In this document: one piece after another, positions 18,724 through 26,695 of the stretch
Layout: every line of letters starts with the position of its first letter
Position numbering within the stretch: position 1 is the stretch's first letter
Origin: CAVTYH01 sp963773875
Lineage (GTDB): Bacteria; Planctomycetota; Planctomycetia; Pirellulales; JADZDJ01
Assembly (NCBI GenBank): GCA_963773875.1
Contig: CAVZCV010000021.1
Coordinates: forward strand, 310,001 to 374,000
DNA: 64,000 nt
Reading direction: 5' to 3'
Program-made: the position numbers and the translations under genes
The notes under the pieces: generated by a model
The model's input: only the letters and a program-made list of their open reading frames with translations
What the model was told of the DNA's origin: nothing
The model's database searches: none

Positions 18724-19059
18724 CTACAGCCGGATGCCCACTGACTGCGCTCGCAGTTTAAGAGCCTGCTGGAAAAAGGGCATTGGATATGGCTTTTTGT
18801 AACGCGCCCAAAGAAAGGTGCTTTGTACCAAGCTCTGGGGCAGCGTACCATCGTTGACTAATGCCACCACTTTGTTGACGAACGCCCGCTCATCCGGCGT
18901 ACGCGCCAAAAGGCCGAATTCGAGCTGCTCTCGAAGCGTCACCGTTACAGCGCTGCCGTTGGTAACGACCTGAGCGGTCGTTGGATCGGCGAGAACAAAT
19001 CCCAAGCAAATTGCAATGAGTGAGAAAACTAGCACAAGTCGCGTTGCGGGGGTCAGCAT
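18724..19059 (-). CDS. Small exported hypothetical protein
   Basis: 111 residues from the Met at 19059, chosen because 'AGAGGG' sits 5 nt upstream. The signal peptide 'LVLVFSLIAICLGFVLADPTTA' is followed by a ~80-residue helical domain ('LREQLEFGLLARTPDERAFVNKVVALVNDG'). That domain resembles small planctomycete proteins of unknown role that carry a conserved 'FVNKVVALVNDGTLP' stretch. Acts outside the cytoplasm if the signal is real. Confidence 0.6.
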   Translation of the reverse strand: MLTPATRLVLVFSLIAICLGFVLADPTTAQVVTNGSAVTVTLREQLEFGLLARTPDERAFVNKVVALVNDGTLPQSLVQSTFLWARYKKPYPMPFFQQALKLRAQSVGIRL

Positions 19060-19524
19060 GGAACCCTCTTGAAAGGGCAATGAAAAGGCGGATCGAATGA
19101 CGAAAACCGCCGTCCGCATCACCGCGTAGACGAACATTGAAATGCGGTCGGCTTATAGCGAAAAGCGTGCCATCGGGCAAGCTTAAATTGAATCCCGGGC
19201 ATCAACAAAACGGCGAAAAAGAATGGTAGATTTGTCGGTTCGCACTAGGCCCCGGCCGCTAGCAGATTAAAATTGCGGGTGGGCGGAAGCGGTTGGACCG
19301 AATACCTGTAGTGCAGTGGACTAATCGCCGATACTATGTGGCAACGTTGGCAGATACTTTCAATTGGACTTTTTCGTACAAGCCTCTTTCCGTACTTCCG
19401 TCGGAGGACCCACTATTAATTCGACGGCCAGGATCAACAAGGAACCAGTGCTTAGCACGGTCCGATCCGCGCCGCTCTCGAAGCGACTCCACCGTCGCAA
19501 TCGGATTGAGGTTTGATTAAATGA
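19060..19524. other. Intergenic region between the small exported protein and the terminator
   Basis: It presumably holds the promoter of the minus-strand gene at its left end. A 75-codon + strand frame (19293-19520) has biased, Arg-rich composition and no ribosome site, and is not supported. Confidence 0.35.
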
Positions 19525-19563
19525 ACGGGCCGCGGCAAGCCAGCCGCGGCCCGTTTTATTATT
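19525..19563. terminator. Strong hairpin terminator downstream of lipA
   Basis: A perfect 12-bp GC-rich stem (arms 19525-19536 and 19543-19554, loop of 6) is followed on the + strand by 'ttttattatt' and on the - strand by 'tcatttaat'. It lies about 40 bp past the lipA stop and could work in both directions. Confidence 0.75.
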
Positions 19564-19602
19564 GCGATCGATTGACGCGCGCGCCGTGCCAGCCAGAATT
19601 AA

Positions 19603-20544
19603 TCAATCGGTTGCCATCTCGCCGGCGTGGTAACTGCTACGGACAAACGGTCCACTGGCGACGCGACGGAATCCTAATGTCTTGGCCATGCGTCCCAGTT
19701 CCGTAAATTCCTCCGGCGGCACATACCGAACCACAGGCAAATGCTCCGGCGTCGGTTGAAGGTACTGTCCTAGCGTCAACATTTCGCAGCCGGCATCGAG
19801 TAGATCGATCAGCACGTCGAACAATTCATCACGGGTCTCGCCTAGCCCTAGCATTAAACCACTCTTTGTTTTCGTCTCCGGACATAGCTGTTTTGCCAGT
19901 TGAAGCAGTTTCAGAGTCCAGCGGTAATCGCTTTTGCGACCACGAACGGCACGGTAAAGCCGTGGCACCGTCTCGGTGTTGTGGTTGAAGACGTCGGGCG
20001 CTGATTCCATGACGCGCTCAACCGCGCCGGGCTTCCCAAGAAAATCGGGAGTCAACACCTCGACTGCCGCACTTGTTCGCTCGCGCACAGCTAGTACACA
20101 GCGATAGAAATGTTCTGCGCCTCCGTCCGCCAAATCATCGCGTGTCACTGAAGTAATCACCGCGTGTTTCAGGCCCAGGCGAGCCGCTGCTTCTGCCACG
20201 CGATCCGGCTCATCAATTTCAATCGCTTCCGTCTTTCCCTTCGGCACAGAGCAGAACCCGCACGGGCGCGTACAAACATTTCCCAAAATCATGAATGTGG
20301 CCGTTTTTTGCGACCAGCATTCCAGACGGTTAGGACACTTTGCACTTTCGCAAACGGTATCCAAACGCAGATCGTCAATCAGCCGCGACGTGAACTGCAA
20401 TCCAGCCCCAACTGGCAAGTTCTTCTTGAGCCAATTTGGCAATCTCGCAGCGGCCAATTGCCTCGTACCGCCGTTCTGCGCCAAAGCGCGTTCTACCGCG
20501 TCGGTCGGCACCGCTCCGAGAATTGGCAAACCCATTAGCATCAA
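19603..20544 (-). CDS. lipA: Lipoyl synthase
   Basis: 313 residues, normal length. A radical-SAM enzyme that inserts two sulfurs into octanoyl groups on lipoyl domains. The auxiliary cluster motif C-x4-C-x5-C is in 'TVCESAKCPNRLECWS' and the radical SAM C-x3-C-x2-C in 'NVCTRPCGFCSV'. 'MLGLGETRDE', 'LTLGQYLQPT' and the C-terminal 'SGPFVRSSYHAGE' with the RSSY motif are also present. The long N-terminal lead before 'RLPNWLKKNLPVG' may be partly untranslated; several Met codons are available. Divergent from smpB. Confidence 0.95.
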   Translation of the reverse strand: MMLMGLPILGAVPTDAVERALAQNGGTRQLAAARLPNWLKKNLPVGAGLQFTSRLIDDLRLDTVCESAKCPNRLECWSQKTATFMILGNVCTRPCGFCSVPKGKTEAIEIDEPDRVAEAAARLGLKHAVITSVTRDDLADGGAEHFYRCVLAVRERTSAAVEVLTPDFLGKPGAVERVMESAPDVFNHNTETVPRLYRAVRGRKSDYRWTLKLLQLAKQLCPETKTKSGLMLGLGETRDELFDVLIDLLDAGCEMLTLGQYLQPTPEHLPVVRYVPPEEFTELGRMAKTLGFRRVASGPFVRSSYHAGEMATD

Positions 20545-20582
20545 TCGGCCCGGCTTTTAGCAGATTTATAAGTTGGTTAGAC

Positions 20583-21155
20583 TTGCAAGTCTATCATTCC
20601 AACAAGTCGGCGTTAAGCGGACCACAAAACGCGGGAGTTACAGCCACGGCTAAAAGTGCACCAAAAAAAGGCGGAAAAAAGAAAGCCGCTGCCGATCGGG
20701 AACACGATAACGAGCGGCTCATCGCTCAGAATCGCAAGGCCCGGCACGAATACGAAGTTATCGAAACGCTCGAATGCGGCATCGTGCTCGTAGGCAGTGA
20801 AGTGAAGAGTTTGCGCACCGGGCACTTATCGCTTGAAGAAGCGTACGCCCGAATTAAGAGCGACGAAGTCTGGTTGATGGGGTGCGACATTCCGGAGTAT
20901 GTGCAGGCGAATCGATTGAATCATATTCCCAAACGTCCGCGAAAACTCTTGATGCATCGCCGGGAGATGAAAAAATTTGCTCACCGTGCGCTGGAGAAAG
21001 GGTTGACACTAATTCCACTGAAAATGTATTTCACGGAAGGCCGTGCCAAAGTGTTGCTCGGATTGTGCAAAGGTCGAAAACTGCACGATAAGCGCGAGGT
21101 GTTGAAACAGAAATCTGCCCAGCGCGATATTCAACGGGCAATGCGGCGAAGTTGA
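20583..21155 (+). CDS. smpB: SsrA-binding protein SmpB, start uncertain
   Basis: The core begins around 20655: Lys-rich 'APKKGGKKKAAADRE', then 'LIAQNRKARHEYEVIETLECGIVLVGSEVKSLR' and 'RPRKLLMHRREM'. 'KGLTLIPLKMYFTEGRAKVLLGLCKGRKLHDKRE' and 'RDIQRAMRR' follow. It binds tmRNA and delivers it to stalled ribosomes. No ATG lies in frame between 20436 and the conserved core. The ATG at 20436 lies inside lipA antisense and would add an implausible 70 residues, so a TTG at 20583 or a lost start codon is likely. The tmRNA gene itself was not seen here. Confidence 0.9.
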   Translation: MQVYHSNKSALSGPQNAGVTATAKSAPKKGGKKKAAADREHDNERLIAQNRKARHEYEVIETLECGIVLVGSEVKSLRTGHLSLEEAYARIKSDEVWLMGCDIPEYVQANRLNHIPKRPRKLLMHRREMKKFAHRALEKGLTLIPLKMYFTEGRAKVLLGLCKGRKLHDKREVLKQKSAQRDIQRAMRRS

Positions 21156-21170
21156 TTGGGCGGCAGCACT

Positions 21171-21695
21171 TTAAGAATTGCAGCGAACTCGATCGTACAT
21201 GAGCAGCCCCACTAGCGATTTTGCATCACGGATTTCGCCAAGTTCGACCATTCGCATTGCCTCCGCCCAATCGACCACTTGTGTTTGGATTTCTTCGCCG
21301 ACCTCAAGTGCGCTCGCACCGCTTTGCAGATCAGTGGCCACGAACAGATGCATCTTTTCGTTCAGAATGCCCGGCGACATGTAAAAATCACAGAGCTTGT
21401 CGATTTTGCCGGCCCGATAGCCGGTTTCTTCAATCAGCTCGCGGCGCGCAGTTGCGAGCGGATCTTCATTTTGCTCGATCGTGCCAGCAGGGAGCTCGGT
21501 CAATGTTTCATCGACCGCAATTCGGAAATTCCGAATTAAACACACTCGATTCACATCGACCATCGGCAAAATCACGACGGCGCCAGCCGCGATCGCGACG
21601 TCATGGGCGATCGTCTCGCCATTGGCCAACCTTCGCGATTTACGGACGACCTGAAATCGCCGCGCTTGAAATAACAGCTCGGGCTTTTCACTCAC
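21171..21695 (-). CDS. Nudix hydrolase, ADP-ribose pyrophosphatase type
   Basis: 174 residues from the GTG at 21695, chosen because 'GGGAG' lies 8 nt upstream and the resulting length fits the family; the longer frame to 21962 overlaps the neighbouring lipoprotein gene. The full Nudix box is visible as G-x5-E-x7-REL-x-EETGY in 'GTIEQNEDPLATARRELIEETGY'. Upstream 'CLIRNFRIAVDETLTELPAG' with the preceding 'LPAG' is typical of ADP-sugar pyrophosphatases (NudF group). It probably hydrolyses ADP-ribose to AMP and ribose 5-phosphate in the cytoplasm. Confidence 0.85.
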   Translation of the reverse strand: MSEKPELLFQARRFQVVRKSRRLANGETIAHDVAIAAGAVVILPMVDVNRVCLIRNFRIAVDETLTELPAGTIEQNEDPLATARRELIEETGYRAGKIDKLCDFYMSPGILNEKMHLFVATDLQSGASALEVGEEIQTQVVDWAEAMRMVELGEIRDAKSLVGLLMYDRVRCNS

Positions 21696-21768
21696 TTGTG
21701 GCTCTCCCGGACACGCGGATTTCAGAGCGACCCGCGCTCCAGCGGTGAATAAGGAATTCGCAATGCCG

Positions 21769-23705
21769 CTATTTGCTCGTTCCTTCGACGGCCCATGCTT
21801 CCAATGCTCCCTTTGCGTCGCCTGTTGGCTTATCGAAAACTTTGGAGATGAGCAGAACGCGCCGTTCGCCGATCTTTGCAGCTCCCGCGCCAGCCAGAGC
21901 CGAGCCTGTATTGAATTTATCAATCGGCTTTCCATCGGCGGCCACGACGTGAATCGAGCCATCTGGCCCCGCCAAGATCCAATCTCGAGTGCCGTCGCCG
22001 GCCAGATCTCCAGTAGTTATCACTTCCACTGGCCGTCCGTGCACACCAGGGGGAAGCGTGTAGTTCCAAAGTTCGCGGCCATCGAGCGCAACGCCCAGCG
22101 CCGAATTTTCGCCGGTTGCGGTGCCGGCCAAACAGCAATAACTGTTTTTGCCGCTTCGATCGAGATCATCAGCGACAATGTAGTACACATTGCGATTAGG
22201 TATCGTAATTTCTTTCTCAGCCTTCCCATCGGCATCGAATGCGGCAATCGTGCCGCGGTTGTGCGTTGCCAGCATATGACGGCGGCCCGTTGCATCGGGC
22301 TCGGTCGTCGCAAGCCGGAAGACAAACTGGATCGATCGATCACGCCACACGCGATTGCCATCCAGTGCAACGCCTTGCACGCCGACATCGCCCCAGTAAC
22401 CGACAAGCAGTTGCGGCTTCCCGTCGCCTTTCAGATCCGCAATTTGCACATCCCAAACACCTTCCGCGGCCCCATTTTCAGGCTTGGGAAAAGCGAGAAT
22501 CTTTTTCCAGCTATCGTCGAACACAAATAACTGGGGCTGACCGTTTCCGGAAGCGACGAAGTAGCGCTTGCCTTGGCCATCGACAGCAGTTCGGAGGTAG
22601 TTAACGACGGCGGTGTCCGGAATGTCTAGCTCCTGGCGGGCGACAACCTTTCCCTGTTCGTCCAGCTCGACAACTGCGCCAGCCATCGACGGCGAAAATC
22701 CGTTGATTGGAATTTGGAGCGTCAATCACGAGCAGATTGCCTGGATCCTTCACGCCATCAGCCGTCCACAGCTTTGTGAGTTTCAACGCTGTGGGCTCAC
22801 TGGCCGCCGCAATTGGCGCGGGTTTCACTACTGGAGCCAGGGTGTCCGCCACAGTGGCGCCCTCCGGGATCTCCATCACAAAGGCATTGTCGTTCACTTT
22901 TTCATTAACCTGCGCGTTCGTGAACTCGATGCTCAGTGCGACATTACTCACGGGCCCATCCTGATCGAGCTCAAGTTTCGATTCCTTTGTCGGCAGTTCA
23001 ATTCGACAGAGCAGGTTGGATTGCTGATCGATCCAAAGCGTTAGCATCCCCTGTGAACTATCGATTTCCACTCGATTACAGCGCCGACCATCGATCGGTT
23101 CCGGCTGCAACAATTTGGGCGGTGAGATCGAGTCTTGAAGCAATTGCGCCAACGTGTTATCAGCCATTAAAAAGGCGATCTGTACCGGAGCCCCACCGGG
23201 ACCCTGCAGCGCCGCGAAGCTGCGGATCGTTGACGATGAATTCGGGCGTCAGATTCTCCGGCGCGGGCACTTGCATCACGAGATTTGGAATCGTCTTCAC
23301 CGCGGCGCGGAATTGTTTGCCGTCGCACTCCAGCATGGCGTCGTAGCAAATAAGCCGCAACTTGTTTGGGCGCACAAACGCCACTGAGAATTCGAACACT
23401 TGCTCCAACGGCTGACCGTTTCGTTCAAATCGCCTACGTACCTGCCCATTGTCCGCGTAGCTACCGGCCATCCGGTACGCGGCTGCCATGTCTTTCAGAA
23501 TCTGGTCGGCGGACCGATTATCGGGTCCCGCGTTATTCGCGCTGCTTTTTTGACTTGCCGGCGGATTTGAGATAGTCGGCGCACCCTGCGATGTTCCGGA
23601 GCCGACATCTCCATTGGGCGCGCAGCCTGGTATCAAGATCGCGAGTAAACTCAGCGCCGTTAACGGCGCCAGCCGGGCGATAAATTCAGAAAGTTTCGAC
23701 TTCAT
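21769..23705 (-). pseudogene. Lipoprotein with LolA-like domain fused to FG-GAP/VCBS-type propeller, two frameshifts
   Basis: Three frames assemble into one ~645-residue lipoprotein. The signal ends in a lipobox ('LLAILIPGC'), followed by a Ser/Asn-rich linker. Next comes a LolA/outer-membrane-lipoprotein-sorting-like beta domain ('ADQILKDMAAAYRMAGSYADNGQVRRRFERNGQP...VFEFSVAFVRPNKLRL' through 'LLCRIELPTKESKLELDQDG'). The C-terminal propeller has FG-GAP-like blades ('VQIADLKGDGKPQLLVGYWGD', 'TTGDLAGDGTRDWILAGPDG'). Frame changes sit near 23195 (extra G in GGG) and 22690 (one missing base inside 'VDG|AGAVVELDEQG'). Likely anchored in the outer membrane facing the periplasm; ligand unknown. Confidence 0.72.
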
Positions 23706-23730
23706 TTCTCAGTAAACCTGAAAAGGGAAA

Positions 23731-23758
23731 GTAATCGGATGCTAAAACCGTTTGTCAA
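23731..23758 (-). promoter_or_regulatory. Candidate sigma-70 promoter for the lipoprotein gene
   Basis: The minus strand shows a perfect -35 'TTGACA' (23753-23758). The -10 hexamer 17 nt further is poor ('ATTACT'). The start codon is 25 nt downstream of it. Confidence 0.3.
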
Positions 23759-23813
23759 CGATTTAAGGCCGCGGATTATTCACTTCCCGCCCGTTTGGGT
23801 AAAGCTCGACTTC

Positions 23814-23843
23814 TTGACCGGCCACGATTTACGGCGCTATGAT
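23814..23843 (+). promoter_or_regulatory. Sigma-70-like promoter for the LarA-like gene
   Basis: 'TTGACC' at 23814-23819, 18-nt spacer, 'TATGAT' at 23838-23843; the start codon follows 33 nt later. Five of six bases match the consensus in each hexamer. Confidence 0.6.
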
Positions 23844-23875
23844 GCCTTAGAAAACCGCCCAAAGAGCTTGCTAGC

Positions 23876-25129
23876 ATGGCGACTGCATCGAGAATTTCTG
23901 CGACGTTGAGATACGGCGAATCCGCCCGCCTGCGGCTCGATTTTGCGCCAGGCATGCTAATCGCCGATTGTGCCGGCCCCCCGCTCGCGGAGCACTCTGC
24001 GATCGAAATGGCGAGCCATGCTTTTCAGACGCCGCTCGATTTTCCGCCCATTCGCCGTGCCACGGTGCCGGGCGATCGGATCGTGATTGCACTTTCCCCC
24101 GGTGTGCAGGAGGCCCCGGAAATTATTGCGGCGTTGCTTCCGCAACTGCTCTCGGGAGGCGCGGCGGCTGAGAATATTTCCGTGGTTCGGTCTCCGGTCG
24201 ACGTCCAGACGGGTGCAATCGATCCAAGATCAAAACTCGGAGCCGACCAGCGAGAAGTTGTGGGTTTCGAAACGCACGATCCGACGGACCGTAATTTGTT
24301 AAGTTATTTGGCTGCAGATGCGCAGGGTGAGCCGATTTACATGAATCGGAGCATTTGCGATGCCGACCTTGTCATTCCAATTGGTTCTTTTCATCCAGAG
24401 TATCTGGAGCGAGGTTCAGGCAAATCGGAGCCTTGGAACGATACGTTATATCCAACATTCGCGGATCGGAAGACGATCGACCATCTCGCCCCTAGCGGCG
24501 TCCCGCTGACGACAGGGCAACACCTGCACCGCCAAAAGCAGGTCGATCAAATTGCTTGGCTCTTAGGTGTTCAATTCACGGTCCAAGTTGTGCCGGGGAG
24601 TGAACAAAAGGTGTCGGCTGTGCTCGCTGGTTCGCCGGATGCAGTATTTCAGGCGGGCCGCGAGCAATTTGCATCGGCCTGGCGACCCAAACTCCCGCAG
24701 CGGGCAGACTTGGTCATTGCAGCGATCGGTGGGACCCATGCAGAGCAGAATTGGACGAATGTCGGGTCTGCGTTGGAGTCAGCGCTAAATCTTATAACCG
24801 ATGGCGGCGCTGTTGTGTTGTGCACCGAACTCAATTCAGAAGTTGGCCCCGCGTTACGGCAATTGATCGAGGCTGGCGATTCTGAATCGGCGCATCATCG
24901 TTTGCGAAAGCAGCGGACCCCCGACGCTCCGCTGGCGCGATTGCTGGCAGAAGTGCAAGACCGAAATACCATTTATCTGCTGAGTCGGCTCGATGAAGCT
25001 ATTGTGACACCACTAGGATTCGCACACGTTAGCTCGCCAGAAGAAATTGTCCGTTTGGCTTCACGTTACAACACGTGCATTCTTGTTGCGGACGCTCAAT
25101 ACGCGCGACCACAAGTGGTGGGCGAGTAA
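23876..25129 (+). CDS. LarA/DUF2088-family lactate racemase-like protein
   Basis: 417 residues. The N-terminal half matches the DUF2088 layout: 'VPGDRIVIALSPGVQEAPEIIAALLPQLL', 'DADLVIPIGSFHPEY', then a His-rich 'TTGQHLHRQKQ'. The C-terminal half has 'RADLVIAAIGG' and 'LITDGGAVVLCTEL', the usual second lobe. LarA enzymes epimerise 2-hydroxyacids with a nickel-pincer cofactor. No larBCE cofactor genes are nearby and the canonical His-Lys active-site pattern is not obvious, so substrate and even racemase activity are open. It forms a two-gene operon with the YgfZ-like gene 4 bp downstream. Confidence 0.72.
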   Translation: MATASRISATLRYGESARLRLDFAPGMLIADCAGPPLAEHSAIEMASHAFQTPLDFPPIRRATVPGDRIVIALSPGVQEAPEIIAALLPQLLSGGAAAENISVVRSPVDVQTGAIDPRSKLGADQREVVGFETHDPTDRNLLSYLAADAQGEPIYMNRSICDADLVIPIGSFHPEYLERGSGKSEPWNDTLYPTFADRKTIDHLAPSGVPLTTGQHLHRQKQVDQIAWLLGVQFTVQVVPGSEQKVSAVLAGSPDAVFQAGREQFASAWRPKLPQRADLVIAAIGGTHAEQNWTNVGSALESALNLITDGGAVVLCTELNSEVGPALRQLIEAGDSESAHHRLRKQRTPDAPLARLLAEVQDRNTIYLLSRLDEAIVTPLGFAHVSSPEEIVRLASRYNTCILVADAQYARPQVVGE

Positions 25130-25133
25130 TTTG

Positions 25134-26114
25134 ATGTCGATTACGACTTCCGAATTCGACACGCAGTACGCGGCTTTGACGCGCGGAGTTGGATTCGTTG
25201 ATTTTGAGGGGCGAACACAGCTTGAACTAACTGGCACAGATCGCGCAAGTTTTCTGCACAACCTTACCACGAACGCGGTTCGAGATTTGCCGATCGGCAG
25301 TGGGTGCGAAGCGTTCATCCTTAATGTCAAAGGACATGTGGTTGGCCATGTGTTCATGTTTGCCGGCCCGAATTCGCACATTGTCGAGACGGTTGCAGGG
25401 CAGGCTGCAGCACTGCTTGCGCATTTGGATCGTTATCTTATTCGCGAAGACGTGCAATTGCACGATCGCTCAATGGAATGGGCCGAGATCTTTCTGTCGG
25501 GACCACAGGCGGAATTGCTACTGCTTAACATGAACTTGCCAGTTCCGCAGGACCGATTGGCACACACCGCCACGCAAATCGCTGCGATCTCGGTATGGAT
25601 CCGCCGAGTCGATCTCGCGGGTCCCTGCGGTTTCATGATCGCATTTTGTCGCGATGCGTTTATTGATGTGGAGGCAGCCGTCATGGCAGCCGGAGCGATT
25701 CGATGCGGAGCCGACGTATTTGAAACTGCCCGAATCGAGTATGGGACGCCATTTTTCGGTCAGGATATAAGCCCCGAAAATTTGCCCCAAGAGATCGACC
25801 GTACGCCCCAAGCAATCAGCTTTATTAAGGGCTGTTATCTTGGGCAGGAAACTGTGGCCCGCATTGACGCATTAGGGCATGTTAATCGTCTGCTCCGCGG
25901 AGTGAAATATACGGGCGATACAATTCCAGAGCCGTCCAACAACCTAAGACTTTGTGATAAAGTCGTTGGCCAGGTCACGTCGGCATGCTGGTCGCCTCGG
26001 CTAGCAGCCCCATTGGCGATAGGTTATGTCCGCCGGGAGAATTCGAATCCCGGCGAAACGTTGGAAGCACCAACGGGGACGGCAGAAATCGTCTCCCTGC
26101 CGCTCAGCGACTGA
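25134..26114 (+). CDS. ygfZ: YgfZ/GcvT-like folate-binding protein
   Basis: 326 residues from the ATG at 25134, 4 bp after the previous stop; the longer frame to 25047 lies inside that gene. The tripartite T-protein fold starts with 'ALTRGVGFVDFEGRTQLELTGTDRASFLHNLTTN'. It carries the YgfZ signature K-G-C-Y-x-G-Q-E in 'SFIKGCYLGQETVARI', followed by 'HVNRLLRGV'. YgfZ-type proteins bind tetrahydrofolate and support iron-sulfur enzyme assembly and repair, including that of lipoyl synthase, whose gene lies 5 kb away. Confidence 0.88.
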   Translation: MSITTSEFDTQYAALTRGVGFVDFEGRTQLELTGTDRASFLHNLTTNAVRDLPIGSGCEAFILNVKGHVVGHVFMFAGPNSHIVETVAGQAAALLAHLDRYLIREDVQLHDRSMEWAEIFLSGPQAELLLLNMNLPVPQDRLAHTATQIAAISVWIRRVDLAGPCGFMIAFCRDAFIDVEAAVMAAGAIRCGADVFETARIEYGTPFFGQDISPENLPQEIDRTPQAISFIKGCYLGQETVARIDALGHVNRLLRGVKYTGDTIPEPSNNLRLCDKVVGQVTSACWSPRLAAPLAIGYVRRENSNPGETLEAPTGTAEIVSLPLSD

Positions 26115-26123
26115 CGACATTAT

Positions 26124-26291
26124 TCAACTTGTCCGAGACGAAGCGGCCACTTGAATGGGCACCGGCATTTGGCCTAGCCATTTTATGAGGCGCCACGTAG
26201 TGTCCGCATCATTCGGTACTTGGCCGGTTAGTTGAAACGCTTGGTTCGATAGGGCATCGGCGAGGTTGCGAAGCTGTTTTTCGGCATTCAT
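26124..26291 (-). CDS. 55-residue ORF translationally coupled to its upstream neighbour
   Basis: The ATG at 26291 overlaps the stop of the 104-residue gene as TAATG. The product ('NAEKQLRNLADALSNQAFQL', then 'DTTWRLIKWLGQ') is helical and soluble. Its stop at 26124 lies 10 bp from the convergent ygfZ-like stop. Function unknown; the coupling suggests it partners the upstream product. Confidence 0.5.
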   Translation of the reverse strand: MNAEKQLRNLADALSNQAFQLTGQVPNDADTTWRLIKWLGQMPVPIQVAASSRTS

Positions 26292-26605
26292 TAAGCTGAG
26301 GATTCCTCGGGCGAAAGATCGTGTCGGATGAGCGCGACGGCGTCGGCCGTTCTTTGTCGCGTAAGGACACTAAGTCGACCGTGTTCGGCCTTGAATAGAC
26401 GTCCGTCGGCAAAGCCTCGTCGCAACTGTTTGGCAGAGTTGAATTGAAATACCATTTGCTGCCCGAAGAAGAACGTTGCGGCGCCGTTCTGGCGGAACCC
26501 GGCCAAAATCGGTTCATGAAAACTGTAGATTCTTATTTCAATCCTCGCAACGAGCGCAGTCGCCTCGCGCAACAAGTCTTCTCGATCTTCCTCCAGACGT
26601 GACAT
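26291..26605 (-). CDS. Conserved-looking small soluble protein, unknown
   Basis: 104 residues beginning 'MSRLEEDREDLLREATALVARIEIRI'. A charged helical N-terminus is followed by 'FRQNGAATFFFGQQMVFQFNSAKQLRRGFADGRLFKAEHGRLSVL', which looks like a small beta domain. No TM or catalytic motif. Overlaps the next ORF by TAATG. I do not recognise the family with certainty. Confidence 0.55.
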   Translation of the reverse strand: MSRLEEDREDLLREATALVARIEIRIYSFHEPILAGFRQNGAATFFFGQQMVFQFNSAKQLRRGFADGRLFKAEHGRLSVLTRQRTADAVALIRHDLSPEESSA

Positions 26606-26695
26606 GGTATTCCGAGAACTACTTAGCAGGGACAGTCAACGACACCGGCGCCTCGCGCCTACAGATTCTCCAAAACCGAGATCCGAGAGAACTGC

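Noticed and set aside
19293..19520. A 75-codon + strand frame before the lipA terminator
   Set aside because: Biased composition, no Shine-Dalgarno sequence, no recognisable domain.
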